In this document: positions 36,139 through 45,183 of the stretch, piece after piece
Numbering within the stretch: position 1 is the first letter of the stretch
Layout: the number at the start of each line of letters is the position of its first letter
Source: Streptomyces coacervatus
GTDB taxonomy: Bacteria; Actinomycetota; Actinomycetes; Streptomycetales; Streptomycetaceae
NCBI RefSeq assembly: GCF_029223485.1
Contig: NZ_JARHTP010000008.1
Location: forward strand, 124,001-188,000
DNA length: 64,000 bases
Direction of reading: 5' to 3'
The notes under the pieces: generated by a model
Told to the model about the DNA's origin: nothing
Databases searched by the model: none
The model's input: only the letters and a program-made list of their open reading frames with translations
Position numbers and translations under genes: made by a program

Positions 36139-36678
36139 TCAGACGGTGAGCAGTGCCTCCAGTGGGGCTCCGGTGAGAGCCGGTTCCAGGCGGGCGCGGC
36201 CGCCGAGGAAGCCGAGCTCCATCAGGACCGCGAGTCCGGCGACCTCGGCGCCCGCCCGGCGGATCAGCTGGATCGAGGCCTCGGCGGTGCCGCCGGTGGC
36301 GAGGACGTCGTCGACGATCAGGATGCGGTCGCCGCCGGTCAGGTCCTCGGCGTGCACCTCGATCTCGGCCGAGCCGTACTCCAGGTCGTACGCCTGGCCG
36401 AGCGTGGCTCCGGGGAGCTTGCCCGCCTTGCGTACGGGGATGAAGCCGAGGCCGGCACGGACGGCGACCGGGGCGCCGAGGATGAAGCCGCGGGCCTCCA
36501 GGCCGACGACCTTGGTGGCGCCCGTGTTCGCGGCGATCTCGGCGAGCGCGTCGGTGAGCGCCGTGAAGGCCGCCGGGTCCGCCAGGAGCGGGGTGATGTC
36601 CTTGAACATCACGCCCGGCTCCGGGTAGTCGGCCACGTCACGGATGCGGCTGAGCAGCAGCTCCTCGATGCCGGTCAT
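36139..36678 (-). CDS. apt: adenine phosphoribosyltransferase
   Basis: Salvages adenine to AMP with PRPP. It has 179 residues. The PRPP loop ILIVDDVLATGGTA is at 119-132, with GLEARGFILGAP at 59-70 and VPVRKAGKLPG-type text (FIPVRKAGKLPG). The ATG at 36678 overlaps the secF stop by 4 bases. The yajC-secD-secF-apt-relA order is conserved in Streptomyces. Coupling of purine salvage and (p)ppGpp turnover is suggested by position only. Confidence 0.96.
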   Translation of the reverse strand: MTGIEELLLSRIRDVADYPEPGVMFKDITPLLADPAAFTALTDALAEIAANTGATKVVGLEARGFILGAPVAVRAGLGFIPVRKAGKLPGATLGQAYDLEYGSAEIEVHAEDLTGGDRILIVDDVLATGGTAEASIQLIRRAGAEVAGLAVLMELGFLGGRARLEPALTGAPLEALLTV

Positions 36679-37793
36679 CGGCGCTTCCCGGAGGGACGGC
36701 CACGGCCGCGGTTGCGCGACGCCGGCTGGTTGCGCGGGCCGACGACCGCGTGAGCGGCGTCCTCGGGCTCGTCGTCGTGCATCTCGTCCTCGACCTCGGG
36801 CTCCTGCGGCCGGCCCTCCGCCGCGGCCTGGGCGCGCTTGGCGAGGACGCGCTTCTTGAGCGCCTTCATCTGCGGCTCGCGCTCCTTGAGGTCGGCGACG
36901 AGCGGCGTGGCGATGAAGATCGACGAGTACGCACCGGCCGCGAGGCCGACGAACAGCGACAGCGAGATGTCGTTGAGCATGCCGGCACCGAGGAAGCCAC
37001 CGCCGATGAAGAGCAGCGCGCCGACCGGCAGCAGTGCGACCACCGTGGTGTTGATGGACCGCATCAGAGTGCTGTTGATCGAGCGGTTGGCGACGTCGCT
37101 GTAGGTCCAGCGGGTCTGCTTGGTGATGTCCTTCGTCTGCTCCTTGAGGCTGTCGAAGACGACGACCGTGTCGTAGAGCGAGTAACCGAGGATCGTGAGC
37201 AGACCGATCACCGTGCCCGGCGTGACCTCGAAGCCGACGAGGGCGTAGATGCCGGTCGTGATGGTGATGTCGTGGATCAGGGCGACGAGCGCGGCGAGGG
37301 CCATGCGCCACTCGAAGGCGATCGCCAGGTAGATCACCACGAGGACCATGAAGATCGCCAGGCCCTGCCAGGCCTTGTTGGCGATCTGGTCACCCCAGCT
37401 GGGGCCGACCAGGTCGGCGTTGATGTTCTCGGTGTTGACGTTCAGGTCCTTGGCGAGCTTGTCCTTGATCGCGTCGGACTTGTCGGTGTCGATGCCCGCG
37501 ATCTGGATGCGCAGGCTGCCGTCGCCGAGCTTCTGGACGACCGCGTCGTGACCGGACGCGTCCTTGGCGTACCCCTCGGCCGTGGCGACCGAGGCGGTCA
37601 TGTGCTTCGGGGTGGTGAAGACGGCACCGCCCTGGAACTCGATGCCCATGTTCAGGCCCCGCACCGCCAGGCCCAGGATGGCCGTGATGGTGATCAGGAT
37701 CGAGACGCCGTACCAGATCTTGCGCTTGCCGACGAAGTCGTAACCGACCTCGCCACGGTGCAGTCGGGCGCCGAGGCTGCCGAGTTTCGACAT
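36675..37793 (-). CDS. secF: protein translocase subunit SecF
   Basis: Partner of SecD that uses the proton gradient to complete Sec export. It has 372 residues. The first membrane segment is at about 26-45, followed by GIEFQGGAVF, an extracellular domain, and a five-segment bundle including TILGYSLYDTVVVFDSLKE. The C-terminal cytoplasmic tail of about 80 residues is acidic and then Arg/Gly-rich (ASRNRGRGRPSGKRR). The ATG at 37793 is 1 base after the secD stop. Confidence 0.96.
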   Translation of the reverse strand: MSKLGSLGARLHRGEVGYDFVGKRKIWYGVSILITITAILGLAVRGLNMGIEFQGGAVFTTPKHMTASVATAEGYAKDASGHDAVVQKLGDGSLRIQIAGIDTDKSDAIKDKLAKDLNVNTENINADLVGPSWGDQIANKAWQGLAIFMVLVVIYLAIAFEWRMALAALVALIHDITITTGIYALVGFEVTPGTVIGLLTILGYSLYDTVVVFDSLKEQTKDITKQTRWTYSDVANRSINSTLMRSINTTVVALLPVGALLFIGGGFLGAGMLNDISLSLFVGLAAGAYSSIFIATPLVADLKEREPQMKALKKRVLAKRAQAAAEGRPQEPEVEDEMHDDEPEDAAHAVVGPRNQPASRNRGRGRPSGKRR

Positions 37794-37794
37794 C

Positions 37795-39555
37795 TCACGC
37801 CTCCTTCGGGTCGACGGGGGCGGAGGGACGGCGAGTACGGCGCAGCGGGGGCTTTGCGCCCAGTGCCTTCGGGTCGAGCCCCGACCACTTGTGGCCGCCG
37901 TAGAAGAACTTCCTGCGGGCAAGGAGCGTCATCAGCGGCTTGGTGAACAGGAAGACGACGACCACGTCGAGCACGGTGGTCAGACCGAGCGTGAACGCGA
38001 AGCCCTGGACCTTGCCGACGGTGACGATGAACAGCACCGCGGCGGCGAGGAAGGACACGAAGTCGGAGACCAGGATGGTGCGCCGGGCACGCGGCCAGGC
38101 CCGCTCGACGGCGGGGCGCAGCGAGCGGCCCTCGCGGATCTCGTCCCGGATGCGTTCGAAGAACACGATGAACGAGTCCGCCGTGATACCGATCGCGACG
38201 ATCGCACCGCAGACCGCGGGCAGGTTCAGCGCGAAGCCGATGGCCTCGCCGAGCAGCGACATAAGCGCGTAGGTGAGGATCGCGGAGACCAGCAGCGAGG
38301 GGATGGCGATGACCGACAGGCCGCGGTAGAAGATCAGCAGGTAGATCACGACCAGCGCGAGGCCGATGGCACCCGCGATCAGACCGGCGTGCAGCTGCTC
38401 GCCGCCGAGCGCGGCGGTCACCGTGGTGACGCTGTCCTCCTTGAAGGTCAGCGGCAGCGCACCATACGACAGCATGTTGGCGAGGCTCTGGGCCTCCTGC
38501 TGGCTGAAGCTGCCGGTGATCTCCGCGTTGCCGCCGGTCAGCGCCTGGTTGACGGACGGGTCGGAGACGACGTTGCCGTCGAGGACGATCGCAAACTGGT
38601 TCTGCGGGGACTGGTTCTTGGCCAGCTTGCCGGTGATGTCACCGAACTTCTTGGAGCCCTTGCCCGTGAACTCCATGGTGACGGTCCAGCCGGCGGCGGA
38701 CTGCGTGTTGAAGCGGGCTTGGGCATTCTTGACATCGGTGCCGTCGACCTCGGCGGGGCCGAGAATGTACTTCTGCCACTGGCCCGAGGAATTCTGGCCG
38801 CAGGCGACCGTCGGGTCGCTGGACTTGGCGCCCCTGCCGGCGATGGCGCGCTGCTTCTTGTTCGTGCAGTCGAGTGCGCTGTACTGCGCCTCGAGCTTGC
38901 TGGCGGCCGCGCTGCCGGAGGAGGAGGTGCTCGGGGACGGGGAGGCGGAGGTCTTCGCGCTGGAGGAGGCGGTGGCGCTCGGCGTCGCGTCGGCCTTCAG
39001 GGCGCCCGTGATGGCGCGGCCCTGCGAGGTGGCGGTCGCCGACGGGGTCGCGGAGGAGGACGGGGTCGACTTGCCCGTCGCCTTCTCAGTCGCCTTGCCC
39101 GAGGGGCTGCCGGAGGCGCTCGGCGACGGGCTGGTCGCGGCGCCGCCGGAGATCTCGGTGGTGAGGACCGGGCGGAAATACAGCTTGGCGGTGGTGCCGA
39201 CCTGCTGCCGCGCCTCCTTGGAGTTCGTGCCCTTGGGGATGTTGACGATGATGTTCTTACTGCCCTGGGTCTGAACCTCGGCCTCCGTGACACCAAGACC
39301 ATTGACACGGTTGTTCATGATCTCGACCGCGGTGTCCATGTTGGTCTTGTTGATCGCGGACTCTTGGCCCGGCTCGGCGACCGCCCGCAGCGTGATGCTC
39401 GTACCACCGGCCAGGTCGATACCGAGACGCGGAGTGGTGTTTCCGGAGGCGAACATTCCTCCGGTGAGCGCCACGATGGCGATCAGAATGAGGGCCAGCG
39501 AGCGCCCCGGCTTGCTCTGGGCGCTCGCGCTCCGGCCCCTCTTAGGTGCTGCCAC
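37795..39555 (-). CDS. secD: protein translocase subunit SecD with Ser/Thr/Ala-rich insertion
   Basis: RND-fold subunit of the Sec auxiliary complex. It has 586 residues. The first membrane segment is at about 19-37, then GIDLAGGTSI, and the extracellular P1 domain starts at about 60. A low-complexity Ser/Thr/Ala/Pro insert occupies about 138-220. P1 resumes with LDCTNKKQR and GQWQKYILGPAEVDGTDV, and a six-segment bundle ends with the usual GLTTVLDVVVVFLFTKP. The GTG at 39555 behind GAGGGAG/GAGAAG is chosen; the open frame upstream is spurious. Confidence 0.95.
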   Translation of the reverse strand: MAAPKRGRSASAQSKPGRSLALILIAIVALTGGMFASGNTTPRLGIDLAGGTSITLRAVAEPGQESAINKTNMDTAVEIMNNRVNGLGVTEAEVQTQGSKNIIVNIPKGTNSKEARQQVGTTAKLYFRPVLTTEISGGAATSPSPSASGSPSGKATEKATGKSTPSSSATPSATATSQGRAITGALKADATPSATASSSAKTSASPSPSTSSSGSAAASKLEAQYSALDCTNKKQRAIAGRGAKSSDPTVACGQNSSGQWQKYILGPAEVDGTDVKNAQARFNTQSAAGWTVTMEFTGKGSKKFGDITGKLAKNQSPQNQFAIVLDGNVVSDPSVNQALTGGNAEITGSFSQQEAQSLANMLSYGALPLTFKEDSVTTVTAALGGEQLHAGLIAGAIGLALVVIYLLIFYRGLSVIAIPSLLVSAILTYALMSLLGEAIGFALNLPAVCGAIVAIGITADSFIVFFERIRDEIREGRSLRPAVERAWPRARRTILVSDFVSFLAAAVLFIVTVGKVQGFAFTLGLTTVLDVVVVFLFTKPLMTLLARRKFFYGGHKWSGLDPKALGAKPPLRRTRRPSAPVDPKEA

Positions 39556-39687
39556 CTTCTCGTACTCCCTCTCGGGCCACCTCGCGCCGGGTTGCGGGCG
39601 GGGCGGCCATGACATGGTGTCGGGATCCCCTTCGAGCTGCGCATGGTCCGGGGCGCGCGGTCCTGGCCCGCGCGCTCCGGGCCACGC

Positions 39688-40191
39688 CTACTTCGCTTCG
39701 GAGTCGCCCTCGGACTTCTTCGGCTCTTCGTCCGACTTGGCCTCGGCGGCCGGGGTGTCATCGGCCGGCTCCTCGGGCGCGTCCTTCTTGTCGAGGTCGA
39801 CGGACTTGTCGTCGGAGGCGGCGGCAGCTTCGTCGGCGGAGTCGTCGGTCTCGGTGAGGGAGGAGGCGTCGTCCGGGACCAGGTCGGTGTCGGACTTCAG
39901 GTCGTGCTCGATGCCGTGCACGATGCGGTTGTACTCGTCGTCGCTGAGCACGGAACCGATGGCGTTCTTCGCGAAGAGGAGCTCGACGCCCGGGCCGGCG
40001 TCGAGGAGGACCGTGTCCTCGTTGACCTCCTTGACCGTCGCGTACATGCCCCCGATCGTGCGGACGCCGCTGCCGGGCTGCATCTCATTGCGCATGTTCG
40101 CGGCCTGCTGCTGCTTGCGCTTGGCCGAGCGGGTCATGAGGAACATGGCCCCGATGAGCACGATGAACGGGAGGAGCATGGTGATATTCAC
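39688..40191 (-). CDS. yajC: preprotein translocase subunit YajC
   Basis: Small SecDF partner. It has 167 residues: one N-terminal membrane segment (about 3-20) and a basic RSAKRKQQQ stretch. The conserved domain includes GSGVRTIGGMYATVKEVNEDTVLLDAGPG (read as two pieces), and an acidic Ala/Asp/Glu tail after about residue 105 is longer than in E. coli. The GTG at 40191 with GAAGGA upstream gives the proper VNITMLLPF start. A 132-bp gap separates it from secD. Confidence 0.92.
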   Translation of the reverse strand: MNITMLLPFIVLIGAMFLMTRSAKRKQQQAANMRNEMQPGSGVRTIGGMYATVKEVNEDTVLLDAGPGVELLFAKNAIGSVLSDDEYNRIVHGIEHDLKSDTDLVPDDASSLTETDDSADEAAAASDDKSVDLDKKDAPEEPADDTPAAEAKSDEEPKKSEGDSEAK

Positions 40192-40366
40192 GGGACGGAA
40201 TTTCCTTCGCACGACCGCGATGGAGAGCGGCCTCATGGATGGGGGTATGTATACCGCCGACAAAGGCGGCATCGGCGGAGTCTAAGCGAGTCTCCGCGCA
40301 TGGAACAACGCTCAGCATGGCACCTGGGTTCCTGGCCCGGCCAATGCCCGCGCCGTCACAAAGGCA

Positions 40367-41437
40367 TCACGTCCCGAACAGGTCCTGTTGTCCGTTTCCC
40401 GCAGTAGCCGAGCGGGGCGGGGTGAGGCCGAGGTGCGCCCATGCGGCGGGCGTGGCGACTCTGCCGCGGGGGGTCCGGGCCAGCAGTCCCTCTCGTACGA
40501 GAAAGGGCTCGGCGACCTCTTCGACGGTCTCGCGCTCCTCCCCCACCGCGACGGCGAGGGTGGACAGGCCGACGGGACCGCCGCCGAACAGCTTGAGCAG
40601 AGCCTCCAGGACACCGCGGTCGAGACGGTCGAGGCCGCGGGCGTCGACCTCGTAGACCTTCAGCGCGGCTCCCGCGATGTCCCGCGTGATGATTCCGTCG
40701 GCCTTGACCTGTGCGTAGTCCCGTACACGGCGCAGCAGGCGGTTGGCGATACGGGGTGTGCCGCGGGAGCGGCCGGCGATCTCGGCGGCGCCGTCGGCCT
40801 GGATCTCGACGTCGAGCAGGTTGGCGGAGCGGTGGATGACGCGCTCCAGCTCGGCGGGCTCGTAGAACTCCATGTGCGCGGTGAAGCCGAAGCGGTCGCG
40901 CAGCGGGGGCGGCAGCAGGCCCGCGCGCGTGGTGGCGCCGACCAGCGTGAACGGGGGCAGTTCGAGCGGGATGGCGGTGGCGCCGGGGCCCTTGCCGACG
41001 ATGACGTCGACCCGGAAGTCCTCCATCGCCATGTAGAGCATCTCCTCGGCGGGCCGGGACATGCGGTGGATCTCGTCGAGGAAGAGGACCTCGCCCTCCT
41101 GGAGGGAGGAGAGGATCGCGGCAAGGTCGCCGGCGTGCTGGATGGCGGGCCCGCTGGTGATGCGGATGGGAGCGCCCATCTCGGCCGCAATGATCATCGA
41201 AAGGGTGGTCTTGCCCAGACCCGGGGCGCCGGAGAGCAGTACGTGGTCGGCGGTGGCGCCACGCGCGCGTGCGGCGCGCAGAACCAGGTCGAGCTGCTCG
41301 CGGACCTTCTCCTGGCCGATGAACTCGTCCAGGTCCTTGGGGCGCAGGGCGGCCTCGACGGCCTGGTCCTCGCGGTCGGCGACAGAGCCCACCAGCCGCT
41401 CGGGGACGGGGGCGTCGCTCGGGTCGTCCCAGTTCAC
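40367..41437 (-). CDS. ruvB: Holliday junction branch migration helicase RuvB
   Basis: AAA+ motor that drives branch migration with RuvA. It has 356 residues. LRPKDLDEFIGQ opens the module, with Walker A GAPGLGKTT at 70-78, Walker B LFLDEIHRM around 119-126, sensor 1 ATTRAG and a C-terminal winged helix (PRGRVATPAAWAHLG). GTG start at 41437 after AGGAGAT. It is 32 bases after ruvA. The 175-bp gap to yajC probably carries the yajC promoter. Confidence 0.97.
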   Translation of the reverse strand: MNWDDPSDAPVPERLVGSVADREDQAVEAALRPKDLDEFIGQEKVREQLDLVLRAARARGATADHVLLSGAPGLGKTTLSMIIAAEMGAPIRITSGPAIQHAGDLAAILSSLQEGEVLFLDEIHRMSRPAEEMLYMAMEDFRVDVIVGKGPGATAIPLELPPFTLVGATTRAGLLPPPLRDRFGFTAHMEFYEPAELERVIHRSANLLDVEIQADGAAEIAGRSRGTPRIANRLLRRVRDYAQVKADGIITRDIAGAALKVYEVDARGLDRLDRGVLEALLKLFGGGPVGLSTLAVAVGEERETVEEVAEPFLVREGLLARTPRGRVATPAAWAHLGLTPPRSATAGNGQQDLFGT

Positions 41438-41469
41438 TGAGATCTCCTAACTGGGGTGGCGCAGGTGGG

Positions 41470-42075
41470 TCAGCGGGCGCGGTTGAGGGTCTGCAGGGCC
41501 GCTTTGAGCAGCTGACCGACCTGGGGCGTGCCCTCGGCCGCCTCGGCCTGCGGTGCTACGGCGGACACGGCCTCGTCGGCCTCGCGGGTGGCGTACCCGA
41601 GGCCGATCAGGGCGGCATGCAGCTGGTCGCGCCAGCCGGAGGTGACCGCCGTGCCGACGGCGCGGGCGCCGATCGGCTCGCCGAGCCGGTCCCTGAGCTC
41701 CAGCAGCAGCTTCTGGGCGCCCTTCTTACCGATGCCGGGGACGGCGATGAGCGCTTTCTCGTCGCTTGTCGACACCGCCCGGCGCAGGGCGTCGGGCGTG
41801 TGCACGGCCAGCATCGCTTGCGCCAGCCGGGGGCCGACCCCGCTCGCCGTCTGCAGCAGTTCGAACACCTGGCGCTCGTCGTCGTCCACGAAGCCGTATA
41901 GCGTCAGCGAGTCCTCCCGTACGACGAGGGAGGTGGCGAGCTTGGCCGGCTGGCCGAGGCGGAGCGTGGAGAGCGTGTTCGGCGTGCACTGCAGGGCCAT
42001 GCCGACACCGCCGACCTCGACCACGGCGGCGTCGGGGGCGAGTGCGGCGACCGTGCCGCTCACGAAGGCGATCAT
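41470..42075 (-). CDS. ruvA: Holliday junction DNA-binding protein RuvA
   Basis: Tetrameric junction binder that recruits RuvB. It has 201 residues. MIAFVSGTVAAL opens the OB domain, the helix-hairpin-helix motifs include TASGVGPRLAQAMLA and VPGIGKKGAQKLLLEL, and the C-terminal RuvB-contact domain holds LIGLGYATREADEAV. The ATG at 42075 overlaps the ruvC stop by 4 bases. Confidence 0.97.
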   Translation of the reverse strand: MIAFVSGTVAALAPDAAVVEVGGVGMALQCTPNTLSTLRLGQPAKLATSLVVREDSLTLYGFVDDDERQVFELLQTASGVGPRLAQAMLAVHTPDALRRAVSTSDEKALIAVPGIGKKGAQKLLLELRDRLGEPIGARAVGTAVTSGWRDQLHAALIGLGYATREADEAVSAVAPQAEAAEGTPQVGQLLKAALQTLNRAR

Positions 42076-42611
42076 GCCGTACGGCCTTTCGTTGCGTTGG
42101 CTGCGTGCAGGGCGACGGCCTGCTGGAGTCGGTTCTGGGCGGGGGCGCGCCAGATGTGGCAGATGGCGAGCGCGAGAGCGTCGGCCGCGTCGGCGGGTTT
42201 GGGGGGTGCGTCGAGCCGGAGCAGGCGGGTGACCATGGCGCCGACCTGGGCCTTCTCGGCGCGGCCGCTGCCGGTGACCGCGGCCTTGACCTCGCTGGGG
42301 GTGTGCAGGGCGACGGGGAGGCCGCGGCGGGCGGCGCACAGCATGGCGACGGCGCTGGCCTGGGCGGTGCCCATCACGGTCCGTACATTGTGCTGGCTGA
42401 ACACCCGCTCCACGGCGACGACTTCGGGCCGGTGCTCGTCCAGCCACTGCTCGATGCCCTGCTCGATGGCGACGAGGCGCTGCCCCAACTCGGCGTCCAC
42501 GGGCGTGCGTACGACACCGACGCCCACCATGGTGAGCGGCCGGCCCGCGACCCCCTCGACGACGCCGACACCACATCGCGTCAGCCCAGGGTCGACCCCG
42601 AGTACCCGCAC
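42072..42611 (-). CDS. ruvC: Holliday junction resolvase RuvC
   Basis: Endonuclease that resolves Holliday junctions. It has 179 residues. The acidic tetrad is intact: D7 (VLGVDPGLTRCG), E68 (VAVERVF), D141 and D144 (PADAADALALA). GTG start at 42611 behind GAGGGGAGGGG. It leads ruvC-ruvA-ruvB. No LexA box (CGAAC-N4-GTTCG) was found upstream. Confidence 0.97.
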   Translation of the reverse strand: MRVLGVDPGLTRCGVGVVEGVAGRPLTMVGVGVVRTPVDAELGQRLVAIEQGIEQWLDEHRPEVVAVERVFSQHNVRTVMGTAQASAVAMLCAARRGLPVALHTPSEVKAAVTGSGRAEKAQVGAMVTRLLRLDAPPKPADAADALALAICHIWRAPAQNRLQQAVALHAANATKGRTA

Positions 42612-42672
42612 GCGCCCCTCCCCTCGGTGATCTTTGACTTCACGCCAGGCTATCCGCTGCCACCGACAACAG

Positions 42673-42710
42673 CGGCGGGCCGGGGGAGATGTGTCCCACC
42701 CGGCCCGCCG
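42673..42710 (-). terminator. terminator after yebC
   Basis: A 12-bp perfect stem (42673-42684 with 42699-42710) starts 24 bases past the yebC stop and separates it from ruvC. Confidence 0.8.
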
Positions 42711-42733
42711 AAACCGCTCAGTTCGCGGCAGCG

Positions 42734-43486
42734 TTACGCGTCGACCTTCTCCATGACCTCGTCGCTGACGTCGAAGTTGGCGAAGACGTTCTGCACGTCG
42801 TCGCTGTCCTCGAGCGCGTCGATCAGCTTGAAGATCTTCTTGGCGCCCTCCTCGTCCAGCTCGACCTGCATGGTCGGGACGAAGTTGGCCTCGGCGGAGT
42901 CGTAGTCGATCCCTGCGTCCTGGAGGGCGGTGCGGACCGCGACCAGGTCGGTGGCCTCGCTGAGCACCTCGAAGGACTCGCCGAGGTCGTTGACCTCCTC
43001 GGCGCCCGCGTCCAGCACGGCACCGAGGACGTCGTCCTCGCTGAGCTCGCCCTTGGGGACGATGACGACGCCCTTGCGGTTGAAGAGGTACGACACCGAG
43101 CCCGGGTCGGCCATGTTGCCGCCGTTGCGCGTCATGGCGACACGAACGTCCGAGGCGGCGCGGTTGCGGTTGTCGGTGAGGCACTCGATGAGCACCGCGA
43201 CGCCGTTCGGGCCGTAGCCCTCGTACATGATCGTCTCGTAGTCGGCGCCGCCGGCCTCGAGACCGCCGCCGCGCTTGACCGCGGAGTCGATGTTCTTGTT
43301 GGGGACCGACTGCTTCTTCGCCTTCTGGATGGCGTCGTAGAGGGTCGGGTTGCCCTCGATGTCGACGCCGCCCATCCGGGCCGCCACCTCAATGTTCTTG
43401 ATGAGCTTCGCGAAGAGCTTGCCGCGCTTGGCGTCGATCACGGCCTTCTTGTGCTTCGTCGTAGCCCATTTAGAGTGGCCGGACAT
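42734..43486 (-). CDS. yebC: YebC/PmpR-family protein
   Basis: A 250-residue protein starting MSGHSKWATTKHKKAVIDAKRGK, with the conserved YEGYGPNGVAVLIECLTDN block and a three-domain layout. The family was long annotated as transcription regulators. Recent work links it to translation of proline-rich stretches, which would suit the GC-rich proteome. ATG at 43486 after GGAGACAGG. It is commonly encoded next to ruvCAB. Confidence 0.95.
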   Translation of the reverse strand: MSGHSKWATTKHKKAVIDAKRGKLFAKLIKNIEVAARMGGVDIEGNPTLYDAIQKAKKQSVPNKNIDSAVKRGGGLEAGGADYETIMYEGYGPNGVAVLIECLTDNRNRAASDVRVAMTRNGGNMADPGSVSYLFNRKGVVIVPKGELSEDDVLGAVLDAGAEEVNDLGESFEVLSEATDLVAVRTALQDAGIDYDSAEANFVPTMQVELDEEGAKKIFKLIDALEDSDDVQNVFANFDVSDEVMEKVDA

Positions 43487-43535
43487 CTGCCTGTCTCCTT
43501 CGCGTAACCCATCCAAACAACGAACGCCAGAGATC

Positions 43536-44147
43536 CTACAAGGACTCCGCCGCCCGGTTCGCGCGCACTATGTCGACGAACAGGGAGTGCACGCGGTGGT
43601 CGCCGGTCAGTTCCGGGTGGAACGACGTGGCGAGCGCGTTGCCCTGGCGGACCGCGACGATATGGCCGTCGTGCTCGGCGAGCACCTCGGTCTCGGCGCC
43701 GACGGACTCGACCCAGGGGGCGCGGATGAAGACGCCCTCTACAGGATCGCCCTCGACACCCCGGACGTCGACCGCCGCTTCGAAGGACTCGTTCTGCCGT
43801 CCGAAGGCGTTGCGGCGCACGATCATGTCGATGCCGCCGATCGTCTCCTGGCCCGAACGCGGGTCGAGGATCTTGTCGGCGAGCATGATCATGCCCGCGC
43901 AGGTGCCGTAGACGGGCATTCCGTCGCGCACGCGCGCGCGTAGGGGCTCCATCACGCCGAACAGGGCGGCCAGCTTGGAGATGGTGGTGGACTCGCCGCC
44001 GGGGATGACCAGGCCGTCCACCTCGGCGAGCTCCTCGGGACGCCGCACCGGCCTGGCCACGGCGTCCGCCGCGGCCAGGGCGATGAGGTGCTCCCGTACG
44101 TCGCCCTGAAGGGCCAGGACGCCTATGACAGGGGCTTCGTTCGACAT
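43536..44147 (-). CDS. pdxT: pyridoxal 5'-phosphate synthase glutaminase subunit PdxT
   Basis: Supplies ammonia to PdxS. It has 203 residues. The glutaminase triad is nucleophile C83 (YGTCAGM) plus H177 and E179 (SFHPEL). GVLALQGDVREH is at the N-terminus and GGESTT near 51. ATG at 44147; the pdxS stop lies 7 bases away. It forms the 12+12 PdxST complex with PdxS. Confidence 0.97.
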   Translation of the reverse strand: MSNEAPVIGVLALQGDVREHLIALAAADAVARPVRRPEELAEVDGLVIPGGESTTISKLAALFGVMEPLRARVRDGMPVYGTCAGMIMLADKILDPRSGQETIGGIDMIVRRNAFGRQNESFEAAVDVRGVEGDPVEGVFIRAPWVESVGAETEVLAEHDGHIVAVRQGNALATSFHPELTGDHRVHSLFVDIVRANRAAESL

Positions 44148-44154
44148 GGGGTGA

Positions 44155-45066
44155 TTACCAGCCGCGGTTGGCGTAGCGCTCGGCCTCGGGCAGGGTGTCG
44201 CAGTTGATGCCGACCATGGCCTCGCCCAGGTTGCGGGACGCGTCCGCGATGATCTTCGGGTCGTCGTAGAAGGTGGTGGCCTTCACGATGGCGGCGGCGC
44301 GCTTGGCCGGGTCGCCGGACTTGAAGATGCCGGAGCCGACGAAGACGCCCTCGGCACCGAGCTGGCGCATCAGCGCGGCGTCGGCGGGGGTGGCGACGCC
44401 ACCGGCGGAGAACAGCACCACCGGGAGCTTGCCGAGCTCGGCGACCTCCTTGACGATCTCGTACGGGGCGCGCAGGTCCTTGGCGGCGGCGTACAGCTCG
44501 TTGTTGTCGAAGCCGCGCAGGCGGGCGATCTCGTTCTTGATCTGGCGCAGGTGGCGGACGGCCTCGACGACGTTGCCGGTGCCGGCCTCGCCCTTGGAGC
44601 GGATCATGGCCGCGCCCTCGGCGATACGGCGCAGAGCCTCGCCCAGGTTGGTGGCACCGCAGACGAAGGGGGTGGTGAACGCCCACTTGTCGGAGTGGTT
44701 GACCTCGTCGGCCGGGGTGAGGACCTCGGACTCGTCGATGTAGTCGACGCCGAGGGACTGCAGCACCTGGGCCTCGACGAAGTGGCCGATGCGGGACTTG
44801 GCCATGACCGGGATCGAGACGGCCTCGATGATGCCCTCGATCATGTCCGGGTCGGACATCCGGGCCACGCCGCCGTCCTTGCGGATGTCGGCCGGGACCC
44901 GCTCCAGGGCCATGACGGCGACGGCGCCCGCGTCCTCGGCGATCTTCGCCTGCTCCGGCGTGACGACGTCCATGATCACGCCACCCTTGAGCTGCTCGGC
45001 CATGCCGCGCTTCACGCGCGCGGTGCCGGTCTCGGGGGCCTGGTTTTCGGAGAGCGTGCTGGACAC
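44155..45066 (-). CDS. pdxS: pyridoxal 5'-phosphate synthase subunit PdxS
   Basis: Builds PLP from ribose-5-phosphate, glyceraldehyde-3-phosphate and ammonia. It has 303 residues in a TIM barrel. The Schiff-base lysine K90 lies in MAKSRIGH, the second lysine in RSKGEAGTGN, and the phosphate loop in GSGIF. The GTG at 45066 follows GAGGTC; the longer open frame lacks a site. The 117-bp upstream gap probably holds the pdxST promoter; no GntR/PdxR gene is adjacent. Confidence 0.97.
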   Translation of the reverse strand: MSSTLSENQAPETGTARVKRGMAEQLKGGVIMDVVTPEQAKIAEDAGAVAVMALERVPADIRKDGGVARMSDPDMIEGIIEAVSIPVMAKSRIGHFVEAQVLQSLGVDYIDESEVLTPADEVNHSDKWAFTTPFVCGATNLGEALRRIAEGAAMIRSKGEAGTGNVVEAVRHLRQIKNEIARLRGFDNNELYAAAKDLRAPYEIVKEVAELGKLPVVLFSAGGVATPADAALMRQLGAEGVFVGSGIFKSGDPAKRAAAIVKATTFYDDPKIIADASRNLGEAMVGINCDTLPEAERYANRGW

Positions 45067-45183
45067 GGGTGACCTCACTGAAGTGAAAGAGGGTTTCTGC
45101 AATCACCGAGGAAACGTGAGTGGGCCAGTCCACAGCAAGGGCCAATGGGAATCCGGTGGATCCTTTTCCGGGCCACGGTGGCG

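Noticed and set aside
35720..36628. 302-codon plus-strand open frame across the apt-relA gap
   Set aside because: Arg/Gly/Ala/Cys-rich, runs into antisense of apt and through the apt terminator; no start signal.
42612..42672. LexA/SOS box before ruvC
   Set aside because: No GAAC-N4-GTTC sequence present.
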